A stretch of DNA of 64,000 nt from Hyphomicrobiales bacterium (GTDB lineage Bacteria > Pseudomonadota > Alphaproteobacteria > Rhizobiales > Rhizobiaceae), in contig UCKU01000008.1 in assembly GCA_900473185.1 (NCBI GenBank), positions 124,001 to 188,000 on the forward strand, read 5' to 3'. The translations under genes and the position numbers were made by a program. Positions 7,742 to 16,553 of the stretch are shown piece after piece. Position 1 is the first letter of the stretch. Each line of letters begins with the position of its first letter. The notes below the pieces were generated by a model. The model had not been told where the DNA came from, ran no database searches, and was given only the letters and a program-made list of their open reading frames with translations.

Positions 7742-8635
7742 ATGGAAAACCTTCTGAGCGCTGTGAATGCGATCCTGATAACCGGGCCGACTGCCAGCGG
7801 CAAGTCCGCGCTCGCAGTGGAATTGGCCAAAGAGCATGGCGGCGTGGTGATCAATGCCGACAGTATGCAGGTCTATGGCACGCTGCGGGTGCTGACTGCG
7901 CGACCCTCCGAAGAGGATATGGATGGTGTGCCGCATCATCTCTACGGCCATGTGCCGGCCGCGCAGGCCTATTCGACCGGTTCCTGGCTGCGGGATGTGA
8001 CGGCGCTTCTGCCGCGCATCCACGCAGAGGGAAAGCTGCCGGTCTTTGTCGGCGGCACCGGGCTCTATTTCAAGGCGCTGACGGGCGGGTTGTCGGAAAT
8101 GCCCGTCATTCCCGAGGAGATAAGGCAGCGGTTGCGCGCGCGGCTTCTGGAGGAGGGGCCGGAGGGCCTGTATGCGGAGCTTACGAAAGTTGATCCCGCC
8201 ATGGCCGAAAGCCTGAACGTGCAGGACGGGCAGAGGATCGTGCGGGCGCTTGAGGTTTTCGAGGCGACGGGCCAGTCGATTGCGGAATTCCAGGGGCAGG
8301 CGGGGCCTGTCGTCGTCGATCCCGACACGGCGCGCAAGATCGTCGTGCTGCCGGATCGCGCCGTGCTGCACCAGCGTATCAACGGACGTTTCGAGAAAAT
8401 GCTGGAGCAGGGAGCGGAAGATGAGGTGAGGGCGCTACTCGCGCTTGATCTTCCCCCGGAAATGCCTGTCATGAAGGCGATCGGCGTGTCGCAGATCGCG
8501 GCGATGCTGCGTGGCGAGATGAGCCGTGCCGAGGTAATCGAGCGCGGGGCCGCTGCCACACGGCAATATGCCAAGCGGCAGATGACCTGGTTCCGCAACC
8601 AGATGGATGAAGGCTGGGAGCGGCTTTCGCCTTAG
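7742..8635 (+). CDS. miaA: tRNA dimethylallyltransferase MiaA
   Basis: The 297-residue enzyme adds a dimethylallyl group to A37 of tRNAs reading UNN codons. The P-loop GPTASGKS is at residues 15-22, VINADSMQVY and the LTARP/PHHLYG motifs follow, and VGGTGLYFKAL and QRIVRALEV are the prenyl-donor and tRNA-binding segments. Two consecutive ATGs (7739 and 7742) are possible starts. The first overlaps the serB start codon on the opposite strand. Length and motif order are normal. Confidence 0.96.
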   Translation: MENLLSAVNAILITGPTASGKSALAVELAKEHGGVVINADSMQVYGTLRVLTARPSEEDMDGVPHHLYGHVPAAQAYSTGSWLRDVTALLPRIHAEGKLPVFVGGTGLYFKALTGGLSEMPVIPEEIRQRLRARLLEEGPEGLYAELTKVDPAMAESLNVQDGQRIVRALEVFEATGQSIAEFQGQAGPVVVDPDTARKIVVLPDRAVLHQRINGRFEKMLEQGAEDEVRALLALDLPPEMPVMKAIGVSQIAAMLRGEMSRAEVIERGAAATRQYAKRQMTWFRNQMDEGWERLSP

Positions 8636-8689
8636 CGCCAAAGCGACACATGCTTCACGCCCGCAAACGGCTAGAATGATCTTCGAATC

Positions 8690-8974
8690 ATGACCAATGG
8701 AGCTATGGGGGCCGGCATGAACAATTTTCTCGCCAAGACGCTTTCTTCGATCAACGCCTTGATCGCTATCGTCATCCTTGCCTTTTCAACGCTTTCGGGT
8801 GCGACGGCTGCTGCGGCGCAGGGCGGATCGGGCATGTTCATCGTCGGAGCAATTTTGGGCGCCATCGGCGGCATCGTGGTTGCGGCGCTGATCTGCGGCA
8901 CCATCGCCTTCCTGGCACTGATCGAGCGGCATCTCTCCGAAATCGCAGCGGCAACGCGCCAGCCGCGTTCGTGA
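8690..8974 (+). CDS. Small two-helix membrane protein of unknown function
   Basis: The 94-residue product is not recognised. It has a hydrophobic segment around residues 20-42, a Gly/Ala-rich stretch, and a second long segment (about 50-78, FIVGAILGAIGG then LICGTIAFLAL), ending in a short charged tail. ATG 8717 (MNNFLAK) is an alternative start with a G-rich stretch upstream. It lies 54 nt after miaA and converges with the HerA-type ATPase, leaving only 7 nt between the two stop codons. Codon use matches its neighbours, so it is probably real. Confidence 0.6.
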   Translation: MTNGAMGAGMNNFLAKTLSSINALIAIVILAFSTLSGATAAAAQGGSGMFIVGAILGAIGGIVVAALICGTIAFLALIERHLSEIAAATRQPRS

Positions 8975-8981
8975 GCAGCGC

Positions 8982-11012
8982 TCAGTCCTTGTCGTAAAGG
9001 CTGCTCAGCGGCTTCTTCAGGATGCTTTCGCGCAGCGACATTCCGCCCTCGCGGCGCGGCGGTGACGTCTGTTCGCCGAAGGCCGGCCTCGGCTGCTCGT
9101 CGCGGCGCATTTCGCGCCGCAGCGCTTCCAGGCGTGCGTCGATGGAGGTCTGCGGCGAGAGCGGCGGGGGCTCAGGATGCGGCGCGCGGCTTTGTGGCAG
9201 CAGTCCGGGGCGATAGGGTTCGAGCGGCGCCTGTGCTGCTGATGGAGCAGCATAGGACTGGTCGGCGCCCTCGTCTTCGAAATCCTCTTCCGGCTCGTAA
9301 TCCGCTATCGCTGCACTGTAGTTCTGCTGGAAGGTGGAGATATCGGGGCCTGATGTGATTGCCCGCATGCGGGTGACGATGCGGCGCAGGTCGACGGTGT
9401 CTGGGTCTTCTTCGGCATGTTTGCTGGTGGCGCTATGGGCCTTCGGCAGCAGGCTTTCGTCGACGCGCAGGAAGCGCATGCGCATCGGCACCCGGATCGC
9501 CTCACCGAAGGCGATTGCCTCGCCATTGCCGATCGAGGAGATGAAGCTCGTCGTCGAGATCGAGGAATTGGGGATTGCCGAGCGGATGATTTCCTGGTCG
9601 CGGTCGTTGGCAAGGCGCATGGCAAAGAGCGTCGAGCACTGCGACAGGATCGTCTGGTCGAGTTCGCCGGGGCGCTGGGTGATGATACCGAGCGAGACAC
9701 CGTATTTGCGGCCTTCCTTGGCGATGCGGGCGATGGCCTGCCGCGTCGGAACAAAGCCGAGGTTCGGGTCTGAGGGTATATAGCGGTGCGCCTCTTCGCA
9801 GACGACCAGCATGTGAATGGCACCTTCGCTCCAGAGCGCGATTTCGAAGGCCATACGGCAGAGTACCGAGGCGACGGAGTTGACGACCTCAGAGGGAATG
9901 CCGGCGAGCTGGAAGGTGCAGATCGGCCTGTTGTCGCCGGGGATGCGGAAGATCTGCGCAATGGTCTCCGTAATCGTATCGCTGATCGTGTTGCTGGAGA
10001 ACATGAAGTGATAGCGCGGATCGTTGATCGCGGCGATGATGCGCATCTTCAAGGAGCGCAGGAAGGGCTTTTCGGCGCGGCCTTCCAGCCTGCCGATGCG
10101 CTCGTCGATGAGGGCAAGCAGATCAGCGATGCGATAGGGCACCGGAGTGTCGGCGGTGATCGAGCTCTTTTCCGTCTGGCGGCGCACCAGCGAACTGTCG
10201 CTGCCGCGAAAGGCGCGTTTGGCCTCCGGCAGGATATCGCGCAGCATGTCGAGCTCTTCGGGCACCGGCGGGCGGCCGCGGAAGACAACTTCGGCGAATT
10301 CCTCGAGCCGCATCAGCCAGAAGGGCAGGTCGAGAGTATCGGTATCGATGGTAACGGCGTGTTTCGGGAAGGCGGCGGCAAATTCGTTGTGTGGATCGAG
10401 GATCAGCACGCGCAGCTTCGGATCGGCCTCGATCGCCTTGTGCAGAAGCAGCGAGACGGCAGTCGATTTGCCGACACCGGTCGAGCCGACCACGGCGAAA
10501 TGCTTCGACAGCATCGAGGGCACATGGATCGCTGCGTCGATGCTTTCATCCTGTGTCAGGTTGCCGATGACGGCGGTGGCGCCCTTGCCGGCATCGTAGA
10601 TGCGCATCAGATCGGCGGCGCGGATGCGGTGGGCGATGGCACCGAGATAGGGATAGCGCGAAATGCCGGTCGAAAATTCCTCGCGGCCGTCTTCATCGAC
10701 GCGGACTTCGCCGAGAAGTTCGGTCTCGATGCGGAAGATATTGTCCTGGCCTTCGCCCCAGCCCTGGCTGCCGGTATTCATGGAAAAGACGAGGGCGACG
10801 ACGCGATTCCTGCCGACCGTGATGGAGATCAGCCGGCCGACAGACCACAATTCGGTTAGATCGGTGCCGCCGGCTTCCGCCACGGCGGCGATTGTGGCGC
10901 GCGACCCGCTGCACGCAACAACACGCCCAAGAAATCGATTCCCAGGCGCAAGGCTATCACGACGATCCTGTTCGCCCGCCCTGCTGGACGTTCTCATGTC
11001 GTTATTGAGCAA
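8982..11012 (-). CDS. HerA-type DUF87 ATPase/helicase
   Basis: The 676-residue protein belongs to the FtsK/HerA motor clan. An N-terminal HAS-barrel-like region (about 25-110) precedes Walker A GSTGVGKS at 176-183, LILDPHNEF, and a Walker B-like VVCEEAHRYIP, with an arginine-finger/QRPGELD region further on. The C-terminal 130 residues are Pro/Glu/Arg-rich and probably disordered. A TTG start at 11012 has GGGAG 7 nt upstream; ATG 10997 (MRTSSRAG) is the alternative. HerA motors translocate DNA or pump substrates, usually with a nuclease partner. No NurA, SIR2 or other nuclease gene is adjacent, so the partner is unknown. Confidence 0.85.
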   Translation of the reverse strand: MLNNDMRTSSRAGEQDRRDSLAPGNRFLGRVVACSGSRATIAAVAEAGGTDLTELWSVGRLISITVGRNRVVALVFSMNTGSQGWGEGQDNIFRIETELLGEVRVDEDGREEFSTGISRYPYLGAIAHRIRAADLMRIYDAGKGATAVIGNLTQDESIDAAIHVPSMLSKHFAVVGSTGVGKSTAVSLLLHKAIEADPKLRVLILDPHNEFAAAFPKHAVTIDTDTLDLPFWLMRLEEFAEVVFRGRPPVPEELDMLRDILPEAKRAFRGSDSSLVRRQTEKSSITADTPVPYRIADLLALIDERIGRLEGRAEKPFLRSLKMRIIAAINDPRYHFMFSSNTISDTITETIAQIFRIPGDNRPICTFQLAGIPSEVVNSVASVLCRMAFEIALWSEGAIHMLVVCEEAHRYIPSDPNLGFVPTRQAIARIAKEGRKYGVSLGIITQRPGELDQTILSQCSTLFAMRLANDRDQEIIRSAIPNSSISTTSFISSIGNGEAIAFGEAIRVPMRMRFLRVDESLLPKAHSATSKHAEEDPDTVDLRRIVTRMRAITSGPDISTFQQNYSAAIADYEPEEDFEDEGADQSYAAPSAAQAPLEPYRPGLLPQSRAPHPEPPPLSPQTSIDARLEALRREMRRDEQPRPAFGEQTSPPRREGGMSLRESILKKPLSSLYDKD

Positions 11013-11129
11013 AGGGTTACTCCCTGCATTAACGAACAGGGTATAATTGATCCTTTAACAAATCCTTCCGCCCCAGATTTGGACGGCAGTAGCGGTTGAC
11101 TTAACTCCGATTTTTTATTGCGGAATGCG

Positions 11130-11158
11130 TTGACGCTGCGAAATTTTCTGTCTATCAC
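11130..11158 (+). promoter_or_regulatory. Promoter of the ilvBN leader transcript
   Basis: TTGACG (11130-11135), a 17-nt spacer and TATCAC (11153-11158) form a good housekeeping promoter. The expected start, 6-8 nt downstream, falls at about 11164-11166, directly before the leader-peptide ATG at 11167, so the leader would be leaderless or nearly so. Confidence 0.65.
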
Positions 11159-11166
11159 TTCCGCCC

Positions 11167-11223
11167 ATGACAATTTTGAACGTTCTTATCGTGGTGGGAA
11201 AGCGCATGGGCAGGATGGTGTGA
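11167..11223 (+). CDS. ilv attenuator leader peptide (18 aa)
   Basis: The frame ATG 11167 to TGA 11223 encodes MTILNVLIVVGKRMGRMV. Eight of the first ten residues after Met-Thr are Ile, Leu, Val or Asn (I-L-N-V-L-I-V-V), the composition of a branched-chain amino acid sensor. The stop codon lies in the loop/3' arm of a downstream hairpin, and a terminator follows before ilvB. Ribosome stalling at the Ile/Leu/Val codons would prevent terminator formation. The frame is too short for usual gene finding but is strongly supported by context. Confidence 0.85.
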   Translation: MTILNVLIVVGKRMGRMV

Positions 11224-11249
11224 CCATCCGGCAATAGCCACCCATGCGC
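11202..11249 (+). promoter_or_regulatory. ilv attenuator pause/antiterminator hairpins
   Basis: GCGCATGGG (11202-11210) and CCCATGCGC (11241-11249) are perfect inverted arms. Inside them GGATGGT (11213-11219) and ACCATCC (11223-11229) form a second perfect stem. Both overlap the 3' half of the leader-peptide frame, so ribosome position will decide which hairpin forms. Confidence 0.75.
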
Positions 11250-11255
11250 AAGACG

Positions 11256-11279
11256 AAGGCTCCTCAGGGGCCTTTTTTT
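11256..11279 (+). terminator. ilv attenuator terminator
   Basis: AAGGCTCC, a TCA loop and GGGGCCTT are followed by seven T residues (T-run to 11279). This intrinsic terminator lies 62 nt before ilvB and after the leader peptide, completing a classic transcription attenuator. Confidence 0.88.
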
Positions 11280-11341
11280 ATGCCCGAAATCAGGGCTTCC
11301 GGCCACAAACTCAGATCTCCAGCATCAAACGGAACAGACAC

Positions 11342-13135
11342 ATGGCGAGCACGGACAATCAAGCGGCAGACAACAGGATGACGGGAGCGGAAATCGTTCT
11401 CCGCGCGCTGAAGGATAATGGTGTCGAGCACATCTTCGGCTATCCCGGCGGCGCCGTCCTGCCGATCTATGACGAGATCTTCCAGCAGGAAGATATCAAG
11501 CACATCCTCGTGCGCCATGAGCAGGGTGCCGGCCATGCGGCCGAAGGTTACGCCCGCTCCACCGGCAAGGTCGGCGTCATGCTGGTCACGTCAGGCCCCG
11601 GTGCCACCAATGCCGTCACGCCGCTGCAGGATGCGCTGATGGATTCCATTCCGCTCGTCTGCCTCTCCGGCCAGGTTCCGACGCCGCTGATCGGTTCGGA
11701 CGCCTTCCAGGAATGCGATACGGTCGGCATCACGCGCCCCTGCACCAAGCACAACTGGCTGGTCAAGGATGTCAACGAGCTCGCCGCCGTCATCCATGAG
11801 GCCTTCCGTATTGCCCAGTCGGGCCGTCCGGGTCCCGTTGTCGTCGATATCCCGAAGGACGTGCAGTTTGCCACCGGCACCTACACGCCGCCGGCCGATC
11901 ATGCCATCCAGAAGAGCTACCAGCCGAAGATCCAGGGTGACCTGAACCAGATCCAGGCGGCGATCGAGCTGATGGCCAACGCCCGCAAGCCGGTCTTCTA
12001 TACGGGCGGCGGCGTCATCAATTCCGGCCCGGAAGCCTCCCGCATGCTGCGAGAGCTGGTCGAATTGACAGATTTCCCGATCACCTCGACGCTGATGGGC
12101 CTCGGCGCCTATCCGGCTTCCGGCAAGAACTGGCTGAAGATGCTCGGCATGCACGGCTCCTATGAGGCCAACATGGCGATGCATGATTGCGATGTCATGG
12201 TCTGCATCGGTGCCCGCTTCGACGACCGTATTACCGGCCGCCTCAACGCCTTCTCGCCGAATTCCAAGAAGATCCATATCGATATCGATCCGTCTTCGAT
12301 CAACAAGAACGTACGTGTCGATGTCGGCATCCGTGGCGATGTCGGCAATATTCTGGAAGACATGATCCGCCTGTGGCGGGCACTGCCGAAGAAGCCGGAA
12401 AAGAACCGTCTCGATGCCTGGTGGGGCGATATTGCCCGCTGGCGCGCCCGCAATTCCTTCGCCTATACGATGAGCAAGGACGTGATCATGCCGCAATATG
12501 CGCTGGAACGTCTCTTCGCGCTGACCAAGGATCGCGACACCTACATCACAACCGAAGTCGGCCAGCATCAGATGTGGGCGGCCCAGTTCTTCGGCTTCGA
12601 ACAGCCGAACCGCTGGATGACCTCGGGCGGCTTGGGCACGATGGGCTACGGCCTGCCGGCAGCACTCGGCGTGCAGATCGCCCATCCGGAAAGCCTCGTC
12701 ATCGATATTGCCGGCGATGCGTCGATCCAGATGTGCATCCAGGAAATGTCGGCGGCGATCCAGCACAATGCGCCGATCAAGATCTTCATCATGAACAACC
12801 AGTACATGGGCATGGTGCGCCAGTGGCAGCAGCTGCTGCACGGCAACCGCCTGTCCAACTCCTATACGGAAGCTATGCCTGACTTCGTGAAACTCGCCGA
12901 AGCCTATGGCGCGGTCGGCCTGCGCTGCGAGAAGCCTGACGATCTCGACGCGACGATCCAGGAGATGATTGACGTCAAGAAGCCGGTCATCTTCGATTGC
13001 CGCGTTGCCAATCTCGCCAACTGCTTCCCGATGATCCCTTCGGGCAAGGCTCATAATGAAATGCTGCTACCGGATGAAGCCACTGACGAAGCGGTCGCCA
13101 ATGCGATCGACGCCAAGGGCCGTCAGCTAGTATAA
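11342..13135 (+). CDS. ilvB: Acetolactate synthase, large catalytic subunit
   Basis: The 597-residue ThDP enzyme condenses pyruvate with pyruvate or 2-oxobutyrate, the first common step of Val/Leu/Ile synthesis. The N-terminal ThDP pyrimidine domain has FGYPGGAVLPIYD and the catalytic Glu in VRHEQGAGHAAEGYAR. A central FAD-binding domain and a C-terminal domain with GDASIQMCIQEM and NNQYMGMVRQWQ (ThDP/Mg motif) follow. The length is normal. It is preceded by the attenuator and followed 26 nt later by its regulatory subunit. The gene is called ilvI or ilvB in different rhizobia. Confidence 0.97.
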   Translation: MASTDNQAADNRMTGAEIVLRALKDNGVEHIFGYPGGAVLPIYDEIFQQEDIKHILVRHEQGAGHAAEGYARSTGKVGVMLVTSGPGATNAVTPLQDALMDSIPLVCLSGQVPTPLIGSDAFQECDTVGITRPCTKHNWLVKDVNELAAVIHEAFRIAQSGRPGPVVVDIPKDVQFATGTYTPPADHAIQKSYQPKIQGDLNQIQAAIELMANARKPVFYTGGGVINSGPEASRMLRELVELTDFPITSTLMGLGAYPASGKNWLKMLGMHGSYEANMAMHDCDVMVCIGARFDDRITGRLNAFSPNSKKIHIDIDPSSINKNVRVDVGIRGDVGNILEDMIRLWRALPKKPEKNRLDAWWGDIARWRARNSFAYTMSKDVIMPQYALERLFALTKDRDTYITTEVGQHQMWAAQFFGFEQPNRWMTSGGLGTMGYGLPAALGVQIAHPESLVIDIAGDASIQMCIQEMSAAIQHNAPIKIFIMNNQYMGMVRQWQQLLHGNRLSNSYTEAMPDFVKLAEAYGAVGLRCEKPDDLDATIQEMIDVKKPVIFDCRVANLANCFPMIPSGKAHNEMLLPDEATDEAVANAIDAKGRQLV

Positions 13136-13161
13136 CAATAGATAGGTAGGAACCCAGGATC

Positions 13162-13734
13162 ATGAACGCACACCTTCAACCCACCGGCTCTGCCTACTTC
13201 ATTTCTCCGGAAACGGCAGCCGTCGAGAGCCATACGCTCTCGGTGCTGGTCGATAACGAGCCGGGCGTTCTCGCCCGCGTCATCGGCCTGTTTTCCGGCC
13301 GTGGCTACAACATCGAAAGCCTGACGGTTTCGGAAACGGAGCATGCGGCGCACCTGTCGCGCATCACCGTCGTCACCCGCGGCACGCCGCACGTGCTAGA
13401 GCAGATCAAGGCACAGCTCGAACGCATCGTGCCCGTGCATCGCGTGGTGGACCTGACGGTGCGCGCCCGCGAACTCGGCCAGGACCGGCCGATCGAGCGG
13501 GAAGTGGCTCTGCTGAAGGTGATCGGCAATGGCGAGACCCGCGCCGAGACGCTGCGCCTGGCGGACGCTTTCCACGCCAAGGTGGTGGATGCGACGATCG
13601 ATCACTTCATCCTGGAGATCACCGGCAAGTCTTCGAAGATCGACCAGTTCATCGCGATCATGAAGCCGCTCGGCCTCATCGAAGTCTGCCGCACCGGTAT
13701 TGCCGCGATGAACCGCGGCGCGCAGGGCATGTAA
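13162..13734 (+). CDS. ilvN: Acetolactate synthase, small regulatory subunit
   Basis: The 190-residue subunit carries an N-terminal ACT domain (HTLSVLVDNEPGVLARVIGL, then FSGRGYNIESLTV), which binds valine for feedback inhibition, and a C-terminal ALS-small domain (HAKVVDATIDHFILEITG). It stimulates the catalytic subunit IlvB. It is separated from ilvB by 26 nt with a TAGGTAGGA ribosome site. Length fits the long IlvH class rather than the short E. coli IlvN. Confidence 0.96.
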   Translation: MNAHLQPTGSAYFISPETAAVESHTLSVLVDNEPGVLARVIGLFSGRGYNIESLTVSETEHAAHLSRITVVTRGTPHVLEQIKAQLERIVPVHRVVDLTVRARELGQDRPIEREVALLKVIGNGETRAETLRLADAFHAKVVDATIDHFILEITGKSSKIDQFIAIMKPLGLIEVCRTGIAAMNRGAQGM

Positions 13735-13740
13735 ATATCG

Positions 13741-13773
13741 CTGCCCGGGCATGTAAGGTTATGGCCCGGGCAG
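13741..13773 (+). terminator. Hairpin downstream of ilvN
   Basis: CTGCCCGGGC (13741-13750) and GCCCGGGCAG (13764-13773) are perfect 10-nt inverted arms with a 13-nt loop. There is no T-run, so it may protect the ilvBN 3' end rather than terminate by itself. It lies between convergent genes. Confidence 0.55.
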
Positions 13774-13813
13774 GTAATACTGCTCGGGCACGTTCATCGA
13801 CGCAACAATAGAT

Positions 13814-14881
13814 TCACCGATCTTTCTTCGATAATACCACTGCCGCCATGTAAGGTTCGTGAGGTCTCGGATCTTCCGTCAGGCGGTGCTCAAAACGAGC
13901 AAACAGATCATCGACAAACGTGGCCCGTTCGCGGGCGCGTGGCGTGATGCCGGTGATCGTTGGACCACTCCATGCCCGCGTCACGTTCGCATGATGTTTG
14001 GCGAACGCCACTCTGTCGCCGCTGCTATCGAATTCCGGCCAGAACGGATCACTGACTTTCACCAGGTCGAGGTGTTCCAACTCCAGTTCAGCGAAATATC
14101 CGGATTGCCTGAAAGGAGCCTGAATATCCTCCAGCGATCGAAGGCCGATTGGTATCGTAATTTGCTCCTGCTCTCGTTGCGACAGCAAGCCGTCTTTTCT
14201 CATGTCTCCGATTGCCGACCATAGTTCGCCGAGCAGCCATTCCCAGCCCGTGTCGGCTTCGGCGCGCGCCGTGAATCCGGCCACAAGTTTCGCGCCCGGT
14301 CGCATCTCGCGTGACCGCTGCGTCAGAAAGCATTCCCAATCGCGCGCTTGCCGCGCCGCGACTGCAGCGGCGACAGCCGGTGACCTGCTCATTCCCGCGA
14401 GGATATGATCCGGCGCATCGATTTCGTTGGTGCTCATCCACTGCAACGCCCAGGTCGACCAGCCAAGATGCACTCGGCCAGGCGGAAGCAACGACGCGAA
14501 ATATGATTTGCCGATCGCCAGAGGGAAAACATCGGCGGTTCCCGTCATGTAGCTGTCGGGATCTGCAATCAGGGCTTCGAACAGAGACGAGAAATCGTTG
14601 GACGGAAGGTCGGTGTGGATGACTTCGATGGGAAGAGGCGCCCCTGCATTCAAACGCAAAAGCTCAATCGCCTTTCGCATGGGGATCATCGAATTTCGGC
14701 CCTGGGAACAGCCATAGTCGACGATGGTCACAGGACTTTCGCGAATGTCCACTGTCCGGCATGCAGCTTCCCATAGGGAAAGCAGAGCTGCGATACCGGT
14801 GGCCTGCATGGCGGAATGGCGGTTGTAGAAACCGCCCCCTTGCATAGCCGCTAAATCACTTTGCGTTGAACCACCTGGCAT
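13814..14881 (-). CDS. SABATH-type carboxyl methyltransferase
   Basis: The 355-residue protein resembles the SAM-dependent carboxyl methyltransferases known mainly from plants (salicylate, jasmonate, gibberellin, indole-acetate). It has an early MQGGGFYNRHSAMQ substrate/SAM-binding segment, TIVDYGCSQGRNSM as the SAM motif, EVIHTDLPSNDFSSLF, VHLGWSTWALQWMS, and the late EPYMAAVVLSKK. The start MPGGSTQSD gives a family-like N-terminus. It lies 80 nt downstream of an aldo/keto reductase on the same strand. The substrate is unknown; a small plant-type carboxylic acid is a reasonable guess. Confidence 0.82.
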   Translation of the reverse strand: MPGGSTQSDLAAMQGGGFYNRHSAMQATGIAALLSLWEAACRTVDIRESPVTIVDYGCSQGRNSMIPMRKAIELLRLNAGAPLPIEVIHTDLPSNDFSSLFEALIADPDSYMTGTADVFPLAIGKSYFASLLPPGRVHLGWSTWALQWMSTNEIDAPDHILAGMSRSPAVAAAVAARQARDWECFLTQRSREMRPGAKLVAGFTARAEADTGWEWLLGELWSAIGDMRKDGLLSQREQEQITIPIGLRSLEDIQAPFRQSGYFAELELEHLDLVKVSDPFWPEFDSSGDRVAFAKHHANVTRAWSGPTITGITPRARERATFVDDLFARFEHRLTEDPRPHEPYMAAVVLSKKDR

Positions 14882-14961
14882 GGGATTGCCTCGCTTGGTG
14901 TTGCCCAAAATTATCAGGCTTTCCCCGGCATGGCGAGCCAAATCCCTTGCGCTGCGGGGGA

Positions 14962-15807
14962 TCAGAGCATCTCCAGCGGCGTTTTCTTTGCCGGCGGCGG
15001 GAAGGCGGCGTCGAGGGCTTCCCAGTCCTCGTCGGTGATATCGAGGGAGACGCAGTCGCGGTTTTCGCGGGCGCGCTCGATATTGGAAGTCTTGGGAATG
15101 ACGAATACGGCGTTGCGTTCGAGCAGGAAGGCGAGCGCCAGTTGCGCCGGTGTCGCCTGATAGGCCTTGGCGATGTGGATGAGATCGGGATGGTGCAGGA
15201 TGCGGCCCTGTTCGATCGGCGAATAGGCCATGATCGGAATGTTGCGGCTCTGGCACCAGGGCAGGAGATCATACTCGATGCCGCGGCGGGCGAGATTGTA
15301 GAGCACCTGATTGGCGGCGACGTTCCGACCATCGGGAACGGAAAGCAGCTCCTGCATGTCGTCGGTGTCGAAGTTGGAGACGCCCCAGGCGCGGATCTTG
15401 CCTGATGCTTTCAGCGTCTCGAAGGCTTCGACGGTTTCAGCGAGCGGATAATTGCCTCGCCAGTGCAGCAGGTAGAGGTCGATGCGGTCGGTGCCGAGGC
15501 GTTCGAGGCTGCCTTCGCAGGCGGTGATCGTGCCGGTGCGGCTGGCATTCCAGGGGTAGACCTTGCTGACGACGAAGGTCTCGTCGCGGCGGCCCTTGAT
15601 CGCCTGTCCGACGATTTCTTCGGCGCCGCCGTCGCCATACATTTCGGCGGTATCGATCATCGTCATGCCGAGATCGAGGCCGGCCTTGAGGCTTGCGATC
15701 TCTTCTTTCGCATGGCCGGCATCCTCGCCCATGCCCCAGGTGCCCTGGCCGAGCGCTGGCACTTCGGTGCCATTGGGGAAAGTGATGGTGGGGATCGGGT
15801 CGTCCAT
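14962..15807 (-). CDS. Aldo/keto reductase
   Basis: The 281-residue TIM-barrel NADPH oxidoreductase has the usual tetrad in order: Asp and Tyr in [12 protein letters not shown], Lys in VVSKVYP, and His in LYLLHWRG. The C-terminal [16 protein letters not shown] is the NADP-binding loop. The start MDDPIPT (ATG 15807) is preferred to a longer frame to 15870. The substrate is not predictable. It may be co-transcribed with the downstream methyltransferase gene. Confidence 0.92.
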   Translation of the reverse strand: MDDPIPTITFPNGTEVPALGQGTWGMGEDAGHAKEEIASLKAGLDLGMTMIDTAEMYGDGGAEEIVGQAIKGRRDETFVVSKVYPWNASRTGTITACEGSLERLGTDRIDLYLLHWRGNYPLAETVEAFETLKASGKIRAWGVSNFDTDDMQELLSVPDGRNVAANQVLYNLARRGIEYDLLPWCQSRNIPIMAYSPIEQGRILHHPDLIHIAKAYQATPAQLALAFLLERNAVFVIPKTSNIERARENRDCVSLDITDEDWEALDAAFPPPAKKTPLEML

Positions 15808-15959
15808 GACAGTTCTCGTCCTTTGAGAGATTGGCAGACTATCAGGTAATCCTGTCACCATGACAATCATGTTATGGTGACAGTGGTTTAGGGCAGTTAT
15901 GCTGACCTAATTTCAACGAGCCGCCTTGCTATGAACCTGTGCGGACTGGGAGGGTTTTC

Positions 15960-16553
15960 ATGCCGCTGGATACGTTTCTGGCTCTGCTGCTTTTTGCCTT
16001 CACGACCTCGATCACACCAGGGCCGAACAATATGATGCTGTTTGCCTCGGGCGTGAATTTCGGCTTCCGTCGCACCATCCCGCATATGTTCGGCATCGGG
16101 GCGGGTTTCCTGTCGCTGCTGCTTGGCGTTGGCCTGGGGCTCGGGGCGCTGCTGCACACGGTGCCGGCGGTCTATATCGCGCTGAAGTTTGCGGGCGGGG
16201 CCTATCTCGTCTGGATCGCCTGGAAAATAGCGACATCGCGGTCGCTGAGCGAAGGCAAGAGCGGCGTGAAGCCGATGTCTTTTCTCGGCGCTGCGGCCTT
16301 TCAGTGGGTCAATCCGAAGGCCTGGGTGATGGCGGTCACGGCGATTGCGACCTATACGAATCCGGAGCTTTATCTGATCAGCGTGCTGCTTGTCGGCCTT
16401 GCCTTTGCGGCAGTCAATGTGCCCTCCGTTTCCACCTGGGCGGGCTTCGGCTCGGCGCTTCGGGAGTGGCTTTCCGATCCGGTGCGGCTGAAATGGTTCA
16501 ACATCACCATGGCGGTGCTGCTGGTTCTCAGCCTCTGGCCGATGCTAAAATAG
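15960..16553 (+). CDS. LysE-family amino acid exporter
   Basis: The 197-residue inner-membrane protein has about six hydrophobic segments and the family signature TSITPGPNNMMLFASGVNFG near the N-terminus, plus FQWVNPKAWVMAV in the middle. LysE/RhtB proteins export amino acids or related metabolites. ATG 15960 (MPLDTF) follows GGGAGGGTTTTC. Its stop overlaps by 9 nt the stop of the convergent DUF2269 gene. Confidence 0.93.
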   Translation: MPLDTFLALLLFAFTTSITPGPNNMMLFASGVNFGFRRTIPHMFGIGAGFLSLLLGVGLGLGALLHTVPAVYIALKFAGGAYLVWIAWKIATSRSLSEGKSGVKPMSFLGAAAFQWVNPKAWVMAVTAIATYTNPELYLISVLLVGLAFAAVNVPSVSTWAGFGSALREWLSDPVRLKWFNITMAVLLVLSLWPMLK

